Origin: Reticulomyxa filosa
Taxonomy: Eukaryota; Foraminifera; Reticulomyxidae
Length of the DNA stretch: 26,983 bases
Reading direction: 5' to 3'
Assembly: GCA_000512085.1 (NCBI GenBank)
Contig: ASPP01038724.1
Coordinates: forward strand, 1-26,983
In this document: one piece after another, positions 1-9,588 of the stretch
How the letters are laid out: each line of letters starts with the position of its first letter
Position numbering within the stretch: position 1 is the stretch's first letter
Translations under genes and position numbers: made by a program
The notes under the pieces: model-generated
What the model was told of the DNA's origin: nothing
Database searches by the model: none
Seen by the model: only the letters and a program-made list of their open reading frames with translations

Positions 1-2598
1 CTTGAGTGGTCAATGTATTGAAGCGTTGTTTGCGTTGGAAAAAAAAAAAAAAAAAAAAGATTGTCCAATTGCTGTCGCTGTATCATGCCGTTCTCTTAAC
101 ACATTTTGATGTGACATATTACCCAATGCTGTCATTGCTGATCAATGGGTCCAACCCAAAACGTTATTACATTCCATGGCGTGACAATGAACACTGGAAT
201 TCTCGTCGAAACAAACCCAATCTGCCACCTGTGGAGGAACAGTTGCCATTTTTGAAACAAAAATATCTTCGAACCCAAGAAATATATCACGAATACCTGC
301 GCAAATCGCCAAGTCATATTCCAATCAAAAATCTGAGCGAGTTAAAAAAAACAGACTATGGAGTCGCCGCTATGGTCAGTGAGGAAGAAATACAACAGCT
401 ATTTAGTCAAAATTCGTGGTGCGAAATGAACACCAAATGCAAATTGTGGGCTTTGCTTCAACAAGTCCTTACTGTAAAAGCTGAAATTCGAAATAGAGAT
501 TTACAAATTGATGTCACTACTGCCCATTTGGTTAATTTCACCTTTTTTTTTTAAAAAAAAAAAAAAAGAAAAAAATTGAATGAATCGTATATGTACATAT
601 ATATGTATGTGTATGTGTATATGAATATGTATATTGTAACATATACAGATCGTAAAAGACAAAATATCTGTCAGCAACGATCTGCTGTTGCATACATTAT
701 TTACTCAAATGTTTGTGAAGCAATTGCACCAATTGAAATGTGTGCCAAAAACACAAGCGCTAGTACAAACAATTGACAGTCTACGCGAGTTTTGCGTGGG
801 CCTGCAGTCCATCATTGACCAATGCATGGACGACATGCAGACGTACTACTTTACAATGGATTTGAATTTGGACTTGGACCAAGCAAGACATGAATATTCT
901 CAAAACACCGAAATGATATCGTATTTTGAAAACATAAGAAAGGTGGTGCAATCCTTGTGTCAATGCTACGCATTGGTGCAAAAGAGTCATGACCATCGTT
1001 TGAACTCGTTCAACAAAGAGTTTCGAGACCATTGGAAAGAGTGTGTGAATGGATTGGACGAATTGCGGTCGTTCATCAAACAACACACCGAACTTGCCTC
1101 TTCTCCAAGCGCAACAACTTGGAAAACGCCTCAAATCTCCAAACTGTCCGACGTCAACCTGTCCTTCGAGGCCGGCGATGACAACAGTGACGATGAAGAA
1201 GAGGCAGACGAAGAAGATGACGAAGACGATGGCGACGACGAAGAGGAATTGGACGTAGCTAACGAAAATGAAAAGACTAGTCAAGAACAACAAAAACAAA
1301 AGCGCAAGCATGTGTCTCCCGAACTCGACAGTCAAGAAAGTAAGACGCAAACTTTGGCCATTGAAGCTATGACAAAAGAAACCGATAAGAAAATGGGTCG
1401 CTTGGTGTTGCAATCTATGTGGTTATTGTTACATGCTATCGTTGAAAAATTTGAACATTTGCAAAAATTATATGATGAAATTACTAAAAATTTATTGCGC
1501 TTGGTATGTGTATATGTATATATGCATATACATATATATATATATATATATATATGCATATATATATTAGTATGATTTCAAACATAGAAACAAAAGAAAT
1601 TGCCAAGCAACAATGAACAACATATCTCTCCAGTACTGTTAGTGAAAGGCCTGGAAGTAGTGATGCTGATTATAACGACGTTGCAATTGGATTCGAAGGT
1701 GATGAAACATAAATTGGAAGACAGCGAAACAGACAAAGAAAAGGCCAATACCACAAAAAAACCTGCGTCATCTTCTTCGAGCTCTTCATTTGCAATTCCA
1801 AAACAAATACTCCATCCCAATCTAGTTCGCGATTGGATTGCCAAAACGATTTTGAACGACTTGGATTGTTGGCTGCACACGTATGGACATAACAATGGAA
1901 GTCGACATGAGCCCAACAAAGATATTGTTCACAAGCATATTTGGTCATCATTTTTTCCAGATATTTTGGACGACAGTTTGAGTTTGTGCGTGGACATGAT
2001 CTCCAAGTCATTGGATAAAATGCTGCCAAAGAACGACCCCATCACGATATCCTCGATGAAATTGTCGAGTTATCACGGCAGTGAGATCCAGAACCGACTC
2101 CAAACGATCAGCAACAGCAACAAGATATTCAGTGGAAGAGCAGAAGAGCGACCGTTTAAGGACTTTAGCAATCACATTCAAACGTGGCTGCGGAACAAAT
2201 ATCAAGAATTAGCGCATGAGTGTATTGTTAAGCAATGTCAGGCGGCATTACGTTGCTATCAATGGATAATTCCATGCATGAGTAAGCAAGCGACCATTTG
2301 TGAGTGGTTGCAAATTGACAGTGGTGTTCCGTGCCATCATATCAACGCCGCCGGTGTCGCTTCGGCTACTTCTTTGCAAAGATCATCGTCGTTGGCAGGA
2401 TTTGCAGCACCACCCGTTGTCACTGCTGCCGCACTGCCGCAGAACATGACTTCCAATCCGCGCGACGATATTCATTCCGACATGCTGCACTTGCCATTCC
2501 ACAGCAGTGATCGTGCAGAGTCTATTCATCCCAACAGCAACACGAACACAAACGCTACCAATAGCAATAACAATAATAATGGCAACAATAACAACAAC

Positions 2599-2637
<39 letters not shown>

Positions 2638-5071
2638 GCGAATAACAATAACAACAATTCAACCAATAACAGTAATGGCAGCGCACAACATAATGTGCTA
2701 TCCTTTTCATATTTGGATCAGTTGCTGAATTATGAAGAACATCCATTGGATAGCTATTATCCTCTTCATCTCAACACCAATCGCTTTTTGCAGTACTTGC
2801 ACCATTTGCAAAAGCAATGCAAATTGAATATCAATGATATGAATAAATTCAAAGAAAATGTCTATGCGACATTGGAGAAGGAAATCATGTCTGGACTGGA
2901 TGACTGGGACAACGACATAAATCACAGAATGCAAAAGTACGAGAGCAATTCGAGCTTAAAAGTGGCGGAGAAAACCGTGCTATCAGTCCAGCAATCTGCA
3001 TTTTTACAAGTCAACCCACCACTGCTCCCAGAGTCCAAATCAGGGAAAACCAACGTACACTCGTCTTCGATGACAACATCAGCAGACAATGCCAAAGTCC
3101 AGGCCTTGGACACAGCCGATCTTCGCAATGAAAATGAAAAGCAAGGAGGTAACAACTCAGCTTCGAAGAAAGTGGCGAAAACGGAAAAAAAAATTGGATC
3201 GACAAAGGGAAAAGAGTGATGTTAAAAGAGGTGATGGTGATGATGACGATGAAGAAGAAGAAGAAGAAGAAGACGAAGAGGAAGAGGAAGAAGACGACGA
3301 CGAGGTCGATGATAATAACAATGGAGATAATGCATTTGTCACTACAAATGAAAACGACGAACGTGTGGAAGTGACAATTCGCGAATGTTTGCAAGATATG
3401 AGTAAGCACAAAAAGAATTGGAATGACCGAATGTCGCGCAGCGAAGAGTTATTACATGTTGTGGAAACTGTAGGTGATTTGGAGAGTAGCAGATGCTCCC
3501 ATTACAAGCCTTTCAAAGTGATATTATGCATCATGGAGCATTTGAAATGCAACAAAAAATCGTGGTTTGAAAAAGCTGAAAACGACAATCTTGTGACATT
3601 ACATAGTGTCAATGAAAGTGGTGGTTCCTCTTTGCTGGCCAAAAAGAAACACAAACGTTCCAGAAAGCGCAAGGCCAACAACAACAATGCCAACCCCACC
3701 ACTCCTTTGTTCAGTGCAATTGTTCCCAATAACGAGGAGGCCATTCCCTCGAGCGATCTCATTGCAGATATCAATTCCAGCGCGACAGAAGACGCCAGTA
3801 CCAGCGGCGAAGCCAAGACCTGGTTCAATTTCAGTCATAACGGAGCGGAAATTGATTCGTTTGTAAATCATCATTGCAAAGAGCTGGAAGAGTACATGAG
3901 CGAAATGACAAAGGAATTCAATCAATTGCAACCGTTGCTCGACTTGTGCTGCAAATTTGTGGACAGCGAATGCTATTTGTATTTGCTGAGTATGAGGGTG
4001 TCGTCCAATTACAAGAAGATCACAACCAAATACAAAATTATGACCAAGTCGATTTTGGAGAATTGGTCCAGCTTATCCCCAGAAGACAAAAATAAAAATG
4101 CCAATAAACAAAAAGCGTTAGAAATTTTGTTTAAAGAGTGTTGTCATTTCCCATTCATTTTTGTTTGGAAGGACAACAATCCATCCGCAATTACCGCAAT
4201 GGAACGATTTCTCTCCAGTGAAAATGCTCGACCTTTTTCATAGCTAAGCAATATATATATATATATATGTATATATATGTACATTTTTTTTTTTTTTTTT
4301 TTGAGACGTTCCTTTTTCAAAATATTGATATTTTATTTATGTATATATAATTTTTTTTTTTTTTTTTTTCCTCTCTCTCCCACTCTCCTCCTTTCAAACA
4401 GCTCTTCTGGAGGCCTGATGGACACACTTCTCGATTTCAGCCAAGACTTGGAAAACTTACAAATTGGTATTTCGTTTGTGCTGCTGAGAGGCTTGAAAGA
4501 TCGAAGTGAAACAGGCATTGCCACAAACGCTGCTCGCGAGGTCGACGACAACGATGACGAGGACGATGACTTGGGAGAAGACGCAGACGAAGAACAAAAG
4601 GACGAATCGCACGTGAAAAAAGAAGGAACATCTTCTTCCAACGCACATTCGAATCGTGAAAAGCACGTTTCTCCCACCAACATCAACAAAGACATCATTT
4701 CTTATTATATCACTTTAAATCGAGACTGGGACGAAAACAATCTTCGAAGTGAACGAGGCTTTGATGCCGTGAAAACCATCGGCTACAAACTACACGGTCT
4801 GGACGTCTGTGCTGCGGAAAACGAGTCCAATCCCACCGCTGTGCTTGGTGTAAAACATCAACTCAACACCAAACTGTCGTTGCTTATGGGGTGCTATGAA
4901 ATGATTGGAAATCAAATACCCTTTTCTTCCACTGATCATTCCCAAATTAACAATACTTGGACCAAGGATGCCAAGAGTCGTGCTAAGAAGCAATTGGATC
5001 AAATGATCACCCATGCAATGGATCCCACACGATTATGTCAAATGTACGAAGGATGGACTCCTTGGGTGTAA
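1..5071 (+). CDS. SMG1: SMG1-like PIKK, C-terminal part with FATC domain (5' end outside window)
   Basis: Proposed exons are 60-530, 649-1503, 1597 to about 4217 (with a +1 shift near 3186-3194) and 4413-5071, giving about 1,534 residues. Intron phases agree at each junction. The last residues, DPTRLCQMYEGWTPWV, are a FATC tail. The LYEGWTAWV ending of animal SMG1 is the closest match; ATM, DNA-PK and mTOR tails fit less well. An upstream ERGFDAVKTIGYKLHGL segment fits the start of the FATC region. The rest is helical, acidic and low-complexity, matching the long insertion that SMG1 carries between kinase and FATC. Acidic runs lie near 1186-1250, 3240-3310 and 4545-4600. No kinase motif is present here; those are at 25.2-26.2 kb. 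SMG1 phosphorylates UPF1 in nonsense-mediated decay. The SMG1 assignment rests on the FATC tail plus the kinase half, because the insertion itself is poorly conserved. Bases 1-59 are probably the 3' end of an intron. Confidence 0.72.
531..648 (+). other. Intron, SMG1 C-terminal part
   Basis: The donor is CATTTG|GTTAAT and the acceptor ATACAG|ATCGTA. Both are phase 0, and the next exon opens in frame. The body holds a T8/A14 block and a (TATG)-rich microsatellite. Confidence 0.7.
1504..1596 (+). other. Intron with (TA)n microsatellite
   Basis: The donor is TTG|GTATGT and the most likely acceptor ACAAAAG|AAATTG, phase 0. About 50 bases of alternating TA/TG occupy the middle. An earlier AG near 1570 is an alternative acceptor. 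Confidence 0.6.
2533..2680 (+). repeat. Poly-asparagine tract (AAT/AAC)n in an exon
   Basis: An in-frame run of AAT and AAC codons with a few Thr, Ser, Gly and Ala interruptions lies inside the third exon of the SMG1 C-terminal part. The flanks are ordinary coding sequence in the same frame, so it is translated low complexity rather than an intron. Confidence 0.85.
3186..3194 (+). other. A9 run at an apparent frame change
   Basis: The reading frame upstream (open to the TGA at 3217-3219) and the acidic frame downstream (open to 4243) overlap here and differ by +1. Dropping one A from this run joins them into one exon. A short intron beginning at the GTAACA just upstream (about 3150) is an alternative. 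Confidence 0.45.
4218..4412 (+). other. Intron, last of the SMG1 C-terminal part
   Basis: The donor is CTCTCCA|GTGAAA and the acceptor TTCTGGAG|GCCTG; both are phase 1. The body has (TA)n, T18 and T19 runs and a pyrimidine-rich stretch. The CAAACAG ending at 4400 is a stronger-looking acceptor, but it does not keep the frame with this donor. Confidence 0.5.
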
Positions 5072-5667
5072 TACTTCTCATCGCATTCACTGCTTCTTTC
5101 TCACTATTTGAGCTCGGCCTGGTGAGAAATGAAACATTATCCAAAAAAAAAAAAATAAAAAAATACTAAGACATAAAAACAAATGAAGGGCAAGAGGAGG
5201 AACAAGAAACGTGAAATCACAGATATCACGAAGACGAAAACTTTAATACAATTGAGCCCAAAAAAAAAAAAGGTGAAATGGATGGAAATCTCCAAATACA
5301 ACATTCGAACGATGAATCATAGAGGATCATAAAGAAACAAAAAAATGGAAAAAACAAAACCTGGTTATGATTTTATCATGATACTTTGACTTTTTTTACC
5401 CCTCTCAAATTCAATAAAGCAAAAAGTACATTTTAAAAAAAGCATTTGTTTTGTTTTTTCTCTGAATCAATTTTCAATTGCTCGTTACAAGCTTTTTAAA
5501 AAAAAACTGTTACCACATTTACATTCAAAAATAGCTATTATAAACATGTTTACTTTCATTTCTGAATCATAAGGATCTAGATGATGAAAAGTTTACAGCA
5601 AAATGTTACGATACTGAGGCGAATGGATATCTCCCAACTGTAAGCTCTGAATTTTCAAAAAAACAAT
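5072..5667 (+). other. 3' flank of SMG1 and upstream flank of next gene
   Basis: This is AT-rich noncoding sequence with A homopolymers. AATAAA at 5413-5418 is the best candidate poly(A) signal for the upstream gene. No convincing coding segment or RNA gene was seen. Confidence 0.5.
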
Positions 5668-7137
5668 ATGGTACCTGCACAAGTGTTGTTAATTGATACA
5701 TCAGGCATTATTGTGCGCGAAGTATTGCATCGATCATCTGCAGCACTCGACAAGTTAGAGAATAATAGTTTGTCATATTTAAAAAAAGGCCAAGAACGGG
5801 CTTGTGTGCACACTCAGTTTGAGTATTGTGGTTGTGTTCTGTCTGTTCAGTTACTGTCATGCTGTCATAAGCACAATTCTTCGAACGAAACCAAATTATA
5901 TATTTTCAGCGCAAGCGGCTCCAATGCAAACACTGTATCGTAAACAATTGTGGAATTATGTGCCTTGGATCGAGGAGAGAGCAAAAGATGAGATTCAGAA
6001 ATGCAACGACTATCTGCATCAAGACGAGAAAACCAAAGAAAGTAAAAGTGGTTTACCAATTCATTGTCTGAAGGCGTCCGATACGTACGACGGCATTGAT
6101 ATTTGTGCATCTCTCATTCGAGAATGTGCGCGACAAATGACCCCAGCGCCAAACGTTTACTTTTTTAAAAAAACGAGACAAAACAGTGTTTTTTCAAAAA
6201 TACAAAGAGTTTGATCAAATGTTATGTGTGTGTGTGTGTATGTGTATGTTGTTTTTTCCTTGCTAAATTGATTATTTGTAACTTTGTCTTCAGATTTATG
6301 TATTGTCATTTTCAGAACGTTTCGAACAACTGTTGGCGATCCCAAGTCCACCAAATATAGTGCTAATCCGCAGAAATCCATTCACTTGTTCAGCCGAAGA
6401 ACGATGGTGCTTTGCGAACAATGAATCACTTTTGCATACATTCGTCGGAGATGAAAGACAAAACAATGCAAAAAACGACAGCCAAAACAAACAGGCTGGT
6501 TTCACTCATGACAAAAAACAATCCCAAGAATACAAATCGGCAACGGCTGTGAGTTCAATGAGCGTGGAGAATGTCAATTATATTCGTGATTATTTGGTGA
6601 TAACCAGGGGTGTCAGTGGACTCGGAGAAAAAAAAGCCGCACTTTTGGTGAATCATCCATTGTGGCCAGGATTTCAAGAATTTATCCCTCCCAACGGTCC
6701 TTGCACTTTGGAAGAAGCTACCACGAAACCGCAATGGGCCCAATTGTATTCCCAAAAAAAAATTTCTTCAATCAGTTGACCTGTTCTACAAATACTTTTT
6801 TTTTTTTTTTTTTTCCCCCCCCCCACTTTTTTGAGTTTTGCTTCTCTGAAGTTATTAATCACTTTTGTATGTACAATGTTACACACACACACACACAGTG
6901 AAAACTTTGGAAAATCAATGGGGTAGTGTGGTGGAATATTACCAAAAGATTATTCCGTATTGTGATGATTTATTTGACAAAAAGGTAATGGATAATTCTC
7001 ATTTATTTGATCACAATATCCCTGATAACTTTTATCGTACTGAATTTTTTCGAGAGCAGATACTGCACAAAAATTTGATCCCGATCTGCAATAAACTTAG
7101 ACTAATACAAACCAACTCATTTATCCATCTTCGGTAA
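5668..7137 (+). CDS. Unrecognised four-exon protein
   Basis: The ATG at 5668 opens with VPAQVLLIDTSGIIVREVLH, which looks like a buried beta strand and turn of an alpha/beta fold. Exon 1 joins a second exon starting after the TTTTCAG that ends near 5911; the donor among several GTs in 5800-5870 is unresolved. Exon 2 ends at 6154 and exon 3 (6294-6774) follows in phase 0, giving the strand-like join NIYVLSFSERFEQLL. Exon 4 is 6899-7137, joined in phase 1, ending in TAA. The order of strands and helices (LLIDTSG, DGIDICASLIREC, NIYVLSF, NIVLIRRNPF) is reminiscent of a von Willebrand A-like Rossmann fold, but no metal-binding DxSxS motif is present, so this is only a fold guess. A Lys/Gln-rich linker at about 6450-6540 separates the C-terminal helical part. 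I do not recognise the family. Confidence 0.6.
6155..6293 (+). other. Intron with (GT)n
   Basis: The donor is CCAAAC|GTTTAC and the acceptor GTCTTCAG|ATTTAT, phase 0 on both sides. It contains a short TG/TATG microsatellite. Confidence 0.6.
6775..6898 (+). other. Intron with (CA)n at its 3' end
   Basis: The donor is AATCA|GTTGAC and the acceptor is the end of a CA repeat, ACACAG|TGAAAA; both are phase 1. It also has T20 and C8 runs. Confidence 0.55.
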
Positions 7138-8003
7138 CTTATTCGTACTTCTGTCTCTCACATCACAAAACTAACGAGAGAAGGAAACAGAAAGGCTAAA
7201 TTCCATTTTAAAATATTGTTCTTCAAAACATTTTTAGACTCGTTATTTTTTCTTGTATTCGTTCCGCTAATCTTTTTAAGATTTTTTGGAAATTTCTTGG
7301 CCACGAAAATGCAAATTAAAGAAAGTTCTTGTGTTTGTCTTTTTCCTTCTTATATCTCGATAATGAAAATAATCTAAATTATTTTTTCTCATTAACCTGA
7401 AAGCGCGAGTTGTTGAAAACATACGAAAATTTTTATCGTTTTTTTATTTTAATGATTTTTATTAGCTGGCTCCTCGGTATTCTTTTCAATCACAAAATTT
7501 GTTATAAAATTGCTGTTATTACCGTAAACATTCGTCACCTTAATGATTATACGTGCACGAAAACAATCTTTAGATAATTAACTACATTAAAAAACACTGA
7601 AATCTAGTATATTTGGGTAAACACTTCTTTCTCTTGAATTCTTTCAAAGAGCAAGAATTTACCAAAAGCAATAACTAAAAAAGTAACATCTCAAAGATAC
7701 AGTTAGGAAAATTCACTCGTACAAATCTTTGCTATTAACTAAGAATCGGGGAGTCTTTGAGAAGATACGTATGATATTGGAAAAGTCACTTGTGTAGGGT
7801 TTCTTTGAGTGTCGCTAAAAAAAAGGAAAATTTTGAAGTAATAAGGATATGCGCTCTTCTTCCTCTTGTTTGATACGCTATACATCTGTTAACCTTGACC
7901 ATTGTATCTCAACCAAAAAACAAATTTTGTTAGGAAATATTTTAAGAGTTGTGCATGTCCACAAGCTAAAAAAATTTGAAGTTTTGAAAACACAATACAT
8001 TAG
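7138..8003. other. Intergenic, AT-rich
   Basis: About 870 bases of AT-rich sequence without a sustained open frame on either strand. I see no RNA gene or repeat family here. It should contain the 3' end of the upstream transcript and the promoter, and possibly a first exon, of the J-protein gene. Confidence 0.5.
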
Positions 8004-9068
8004 ATATTCCAATTAAGCAAGGGCAATTTTTTACATAACAAAAAATCGTTCCATACTATCGCGTCTAACTTAAATTTTTGGACTCATGGCAAACGTGCTG
8101 TACAATATATACAAAATGTGAACACACCGAAATTATCCGCGCACACCACAATAATAAGAAATTTCACAACACGCATTGATACAAGTAAAGACTACTATGC
8201 AACATTAGGTATTTCAAGGTCGTCATCAACAAAAGACGTGCGAAGCGCTTACATTAAACTAGCAAAAGAATGGCATCCAGATGTGCATATGACAAAATCC
8301 GAAAGAGAAAAGGAAACCGTGAAGCGAAAATTTCAGTTAAAAAAAGAAACGAAAATATACGAATAACCATACAATATAATGTAACTCAATACAATAAAAA
8401 CATTCAATTAGAGAAATTCAAGAAGCGTATGAAATTTTAAGTGACGAATCACTTCGAAAAAAATATGATGAGATGCGACGATTGGAAACACGTTTTCATT
8501 ATCGCAATACGAACTCAAATAATAGTGGTTACAAAACATCGTACACTCGAAATGCAGAGAACGATTGGGAGCGGCTATTTCGGTCTCAAATGCAAGCGGA
8601 ATGGGAAAAAATGCGCTCTCAACAACAACAACAACGTTATAATCGTTACTATTCTAATCCTTTTTTTGGTACAAATTTATATTTTGGCCAGGGATTGGGC
8701 TCTGCATTGGGTCTCTTCATGTCCGTGTTTGTGATCATATTTGTGACCCGGTTTGTCGTCGACCTCTTTTTGCTTTCGAGGCAACCACGTCCTGAAACCA
8801 ATCGAACTCGAGATAAACCTAGGTAAATATTTATTTCTGGATGTTTTGAGTTGTATCAAATGACCATTGTGTTTTTTTGGGAAGACTTCAAAATCCATGG
8901 GATGAATGGAAGATAAATGGGCCTGCATCATCTTCCGACTCACCGCAGACACAACTGCGAAGACATCGAGAAGAACAAGATAGAAAAAATGACCAGGAAA
9001 ATCGAGGTTCTCGGTTTGAACCACCACCTCCAGCATTTACTCCAGTTTCAAGGAAAAACAATTCATAA
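8004..9068 (+). CDS. J-domain (DnaJ/Hsp40) protein, membrane-anchored, probably mitochondrial
   Basis: Exons end at 8335, then run 8412-8822 and 8885-9068; both introns are GT-AG and keep the frame. The J-domain begins at [20 protein letters not shown], has the HPD motif (EWHPDVH) that stimulates Hsp70 ATPase, and continues across intron 1 into [21 protein letters not shown] Gln/Arg/Tyr-rich linker follows, then one hydrophobic helix ([19 protein letters not shown]) and a charged, proline-containing tail. No Gly/Phe region or Cys-rich zinc centre is seen, so this is a class C J-protein. The open frame upstream of the J-domain is rich in Arg, Lys, Ser and Thr (for example [10 protein letters not shown]) and looks like a mitochondrial presequence. 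It has no in-frame ATG back to the TAG at 8001-8003, so the start is uncertain and probably lies in an unseen upstream exon. Confidence 0.85.
8336..8411 (+). other. Intron 1 of J-protein gene
   Basis: This is a 76-nt intron, TTTCA|GTTAAA to CAATTAG|AGAAAT. It joins the two halves of the J-domain (KRKFQ and EIQEAYEIL) in frame. Confidence 0.85.
8823..8884 (+). other. Intron 2 of J-protein gene
   Basis: This is a 62-nt intron, CCTAG|GTAAAT to GGGAAG|ACTTCA. The reading frame continues as [10 protein letters not shown]. Confidence 0.85.
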
Positions 9069-9441
9069 CCAACAATGCAAAAAATTTGTTGTCAATGTCA
9101 TTTTTTTGAAAGAATTACAATTTGTTTTTTCTTATACTGAATTTTGTTGGTTCTTGTCGTAATATGTTTGTCGGACGAGTAAACAAGTGATCGCATCTTC
9201 TACCTTTTTTTTTAGATCGAAACAAAAAATTTGCAACATCAATAACTGTTTTGTCACCAAAATTGTTTTTAGGAGAAAACTTTAAAAAGAGAAGGGACAA
9301 ATTACATCTGATGTAACGAAATTTATTTTTACGGATTTTGGTTGCACAACTTATGGACAATATAAATGATTAAAAAATTGTTACGATCACACATAAAAAA
9401 CTAATCTCTGTCAGTGGACAAGCACAAATCAAACATATAAA

Positions 9442-9514
9442 GTACCCCTACTTTTTTTTAAATGGTTCAGGAAAAACACCACAAAGGTGGATTTCCGTCA
9501 TTTTGTAGGTGTAC
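9442..9514 (-). promoter_or_regulatory. Candidate SECIS element in the 3' flank of the deiodinase-like gene
   Basis: Read on the minus strand, GTACACCTAC (9514-9505) can pair with GTAGGGGTAC (9451-9442), 9 of 10 positions. Inside it are ATGA (9501-9498) and TGA (9469-9467) facing each other, as in the SECIS kink-turn quartet. A second stem uses GGAAA with TTTCC and CACC with GGTG, closed by a TTTGT loop 12 bases after ATGA. The helix-quartet-helix order and spacing fit a SECIS. The usual unpaired AA in the apical loop is missing, so the element is non-canonical or partly coincidental. It starts about 75 bases past the stop codon. Confidence 0.5.
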
Positions 9515-9588
9515 AATTTTGTAATTTCCAAATGGAAAATATGTTTGGCAAGAGCAAGCAACACTGAACAAGTTTGGCCATGTTTGTC

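Noticed and set aside
781-1413. 210-codon minus-strand open frame
   Set aside because: It is antisense to the acidic coding exon of the SMG1 part; its Phe/Val/Leu-rich product is the shadow of Glu/Asp/Lys codons.
1-5071. Midasin (MDN1) as the identity of the left-hand gene, because of its acidic tracts
   Set aside because: The gene ends in a FATC tail (MYEGWTPWV), which midasin lacks, and no MIDAS domain motif is present.
7138-8003. RNA genes or CRISPR-like arrays in the AT-rich gaps
   Set aside because: No tRNA-like cloverleaf, rRNA segment or regularly spaced repeat was seen by eye.
8118-8366. GTG at 8118 as the start of the J-protein
   Set aside because: GTG starts are not expected in a nuclear gene, and the open frame with a plausible targeting sequence extends further upstream.
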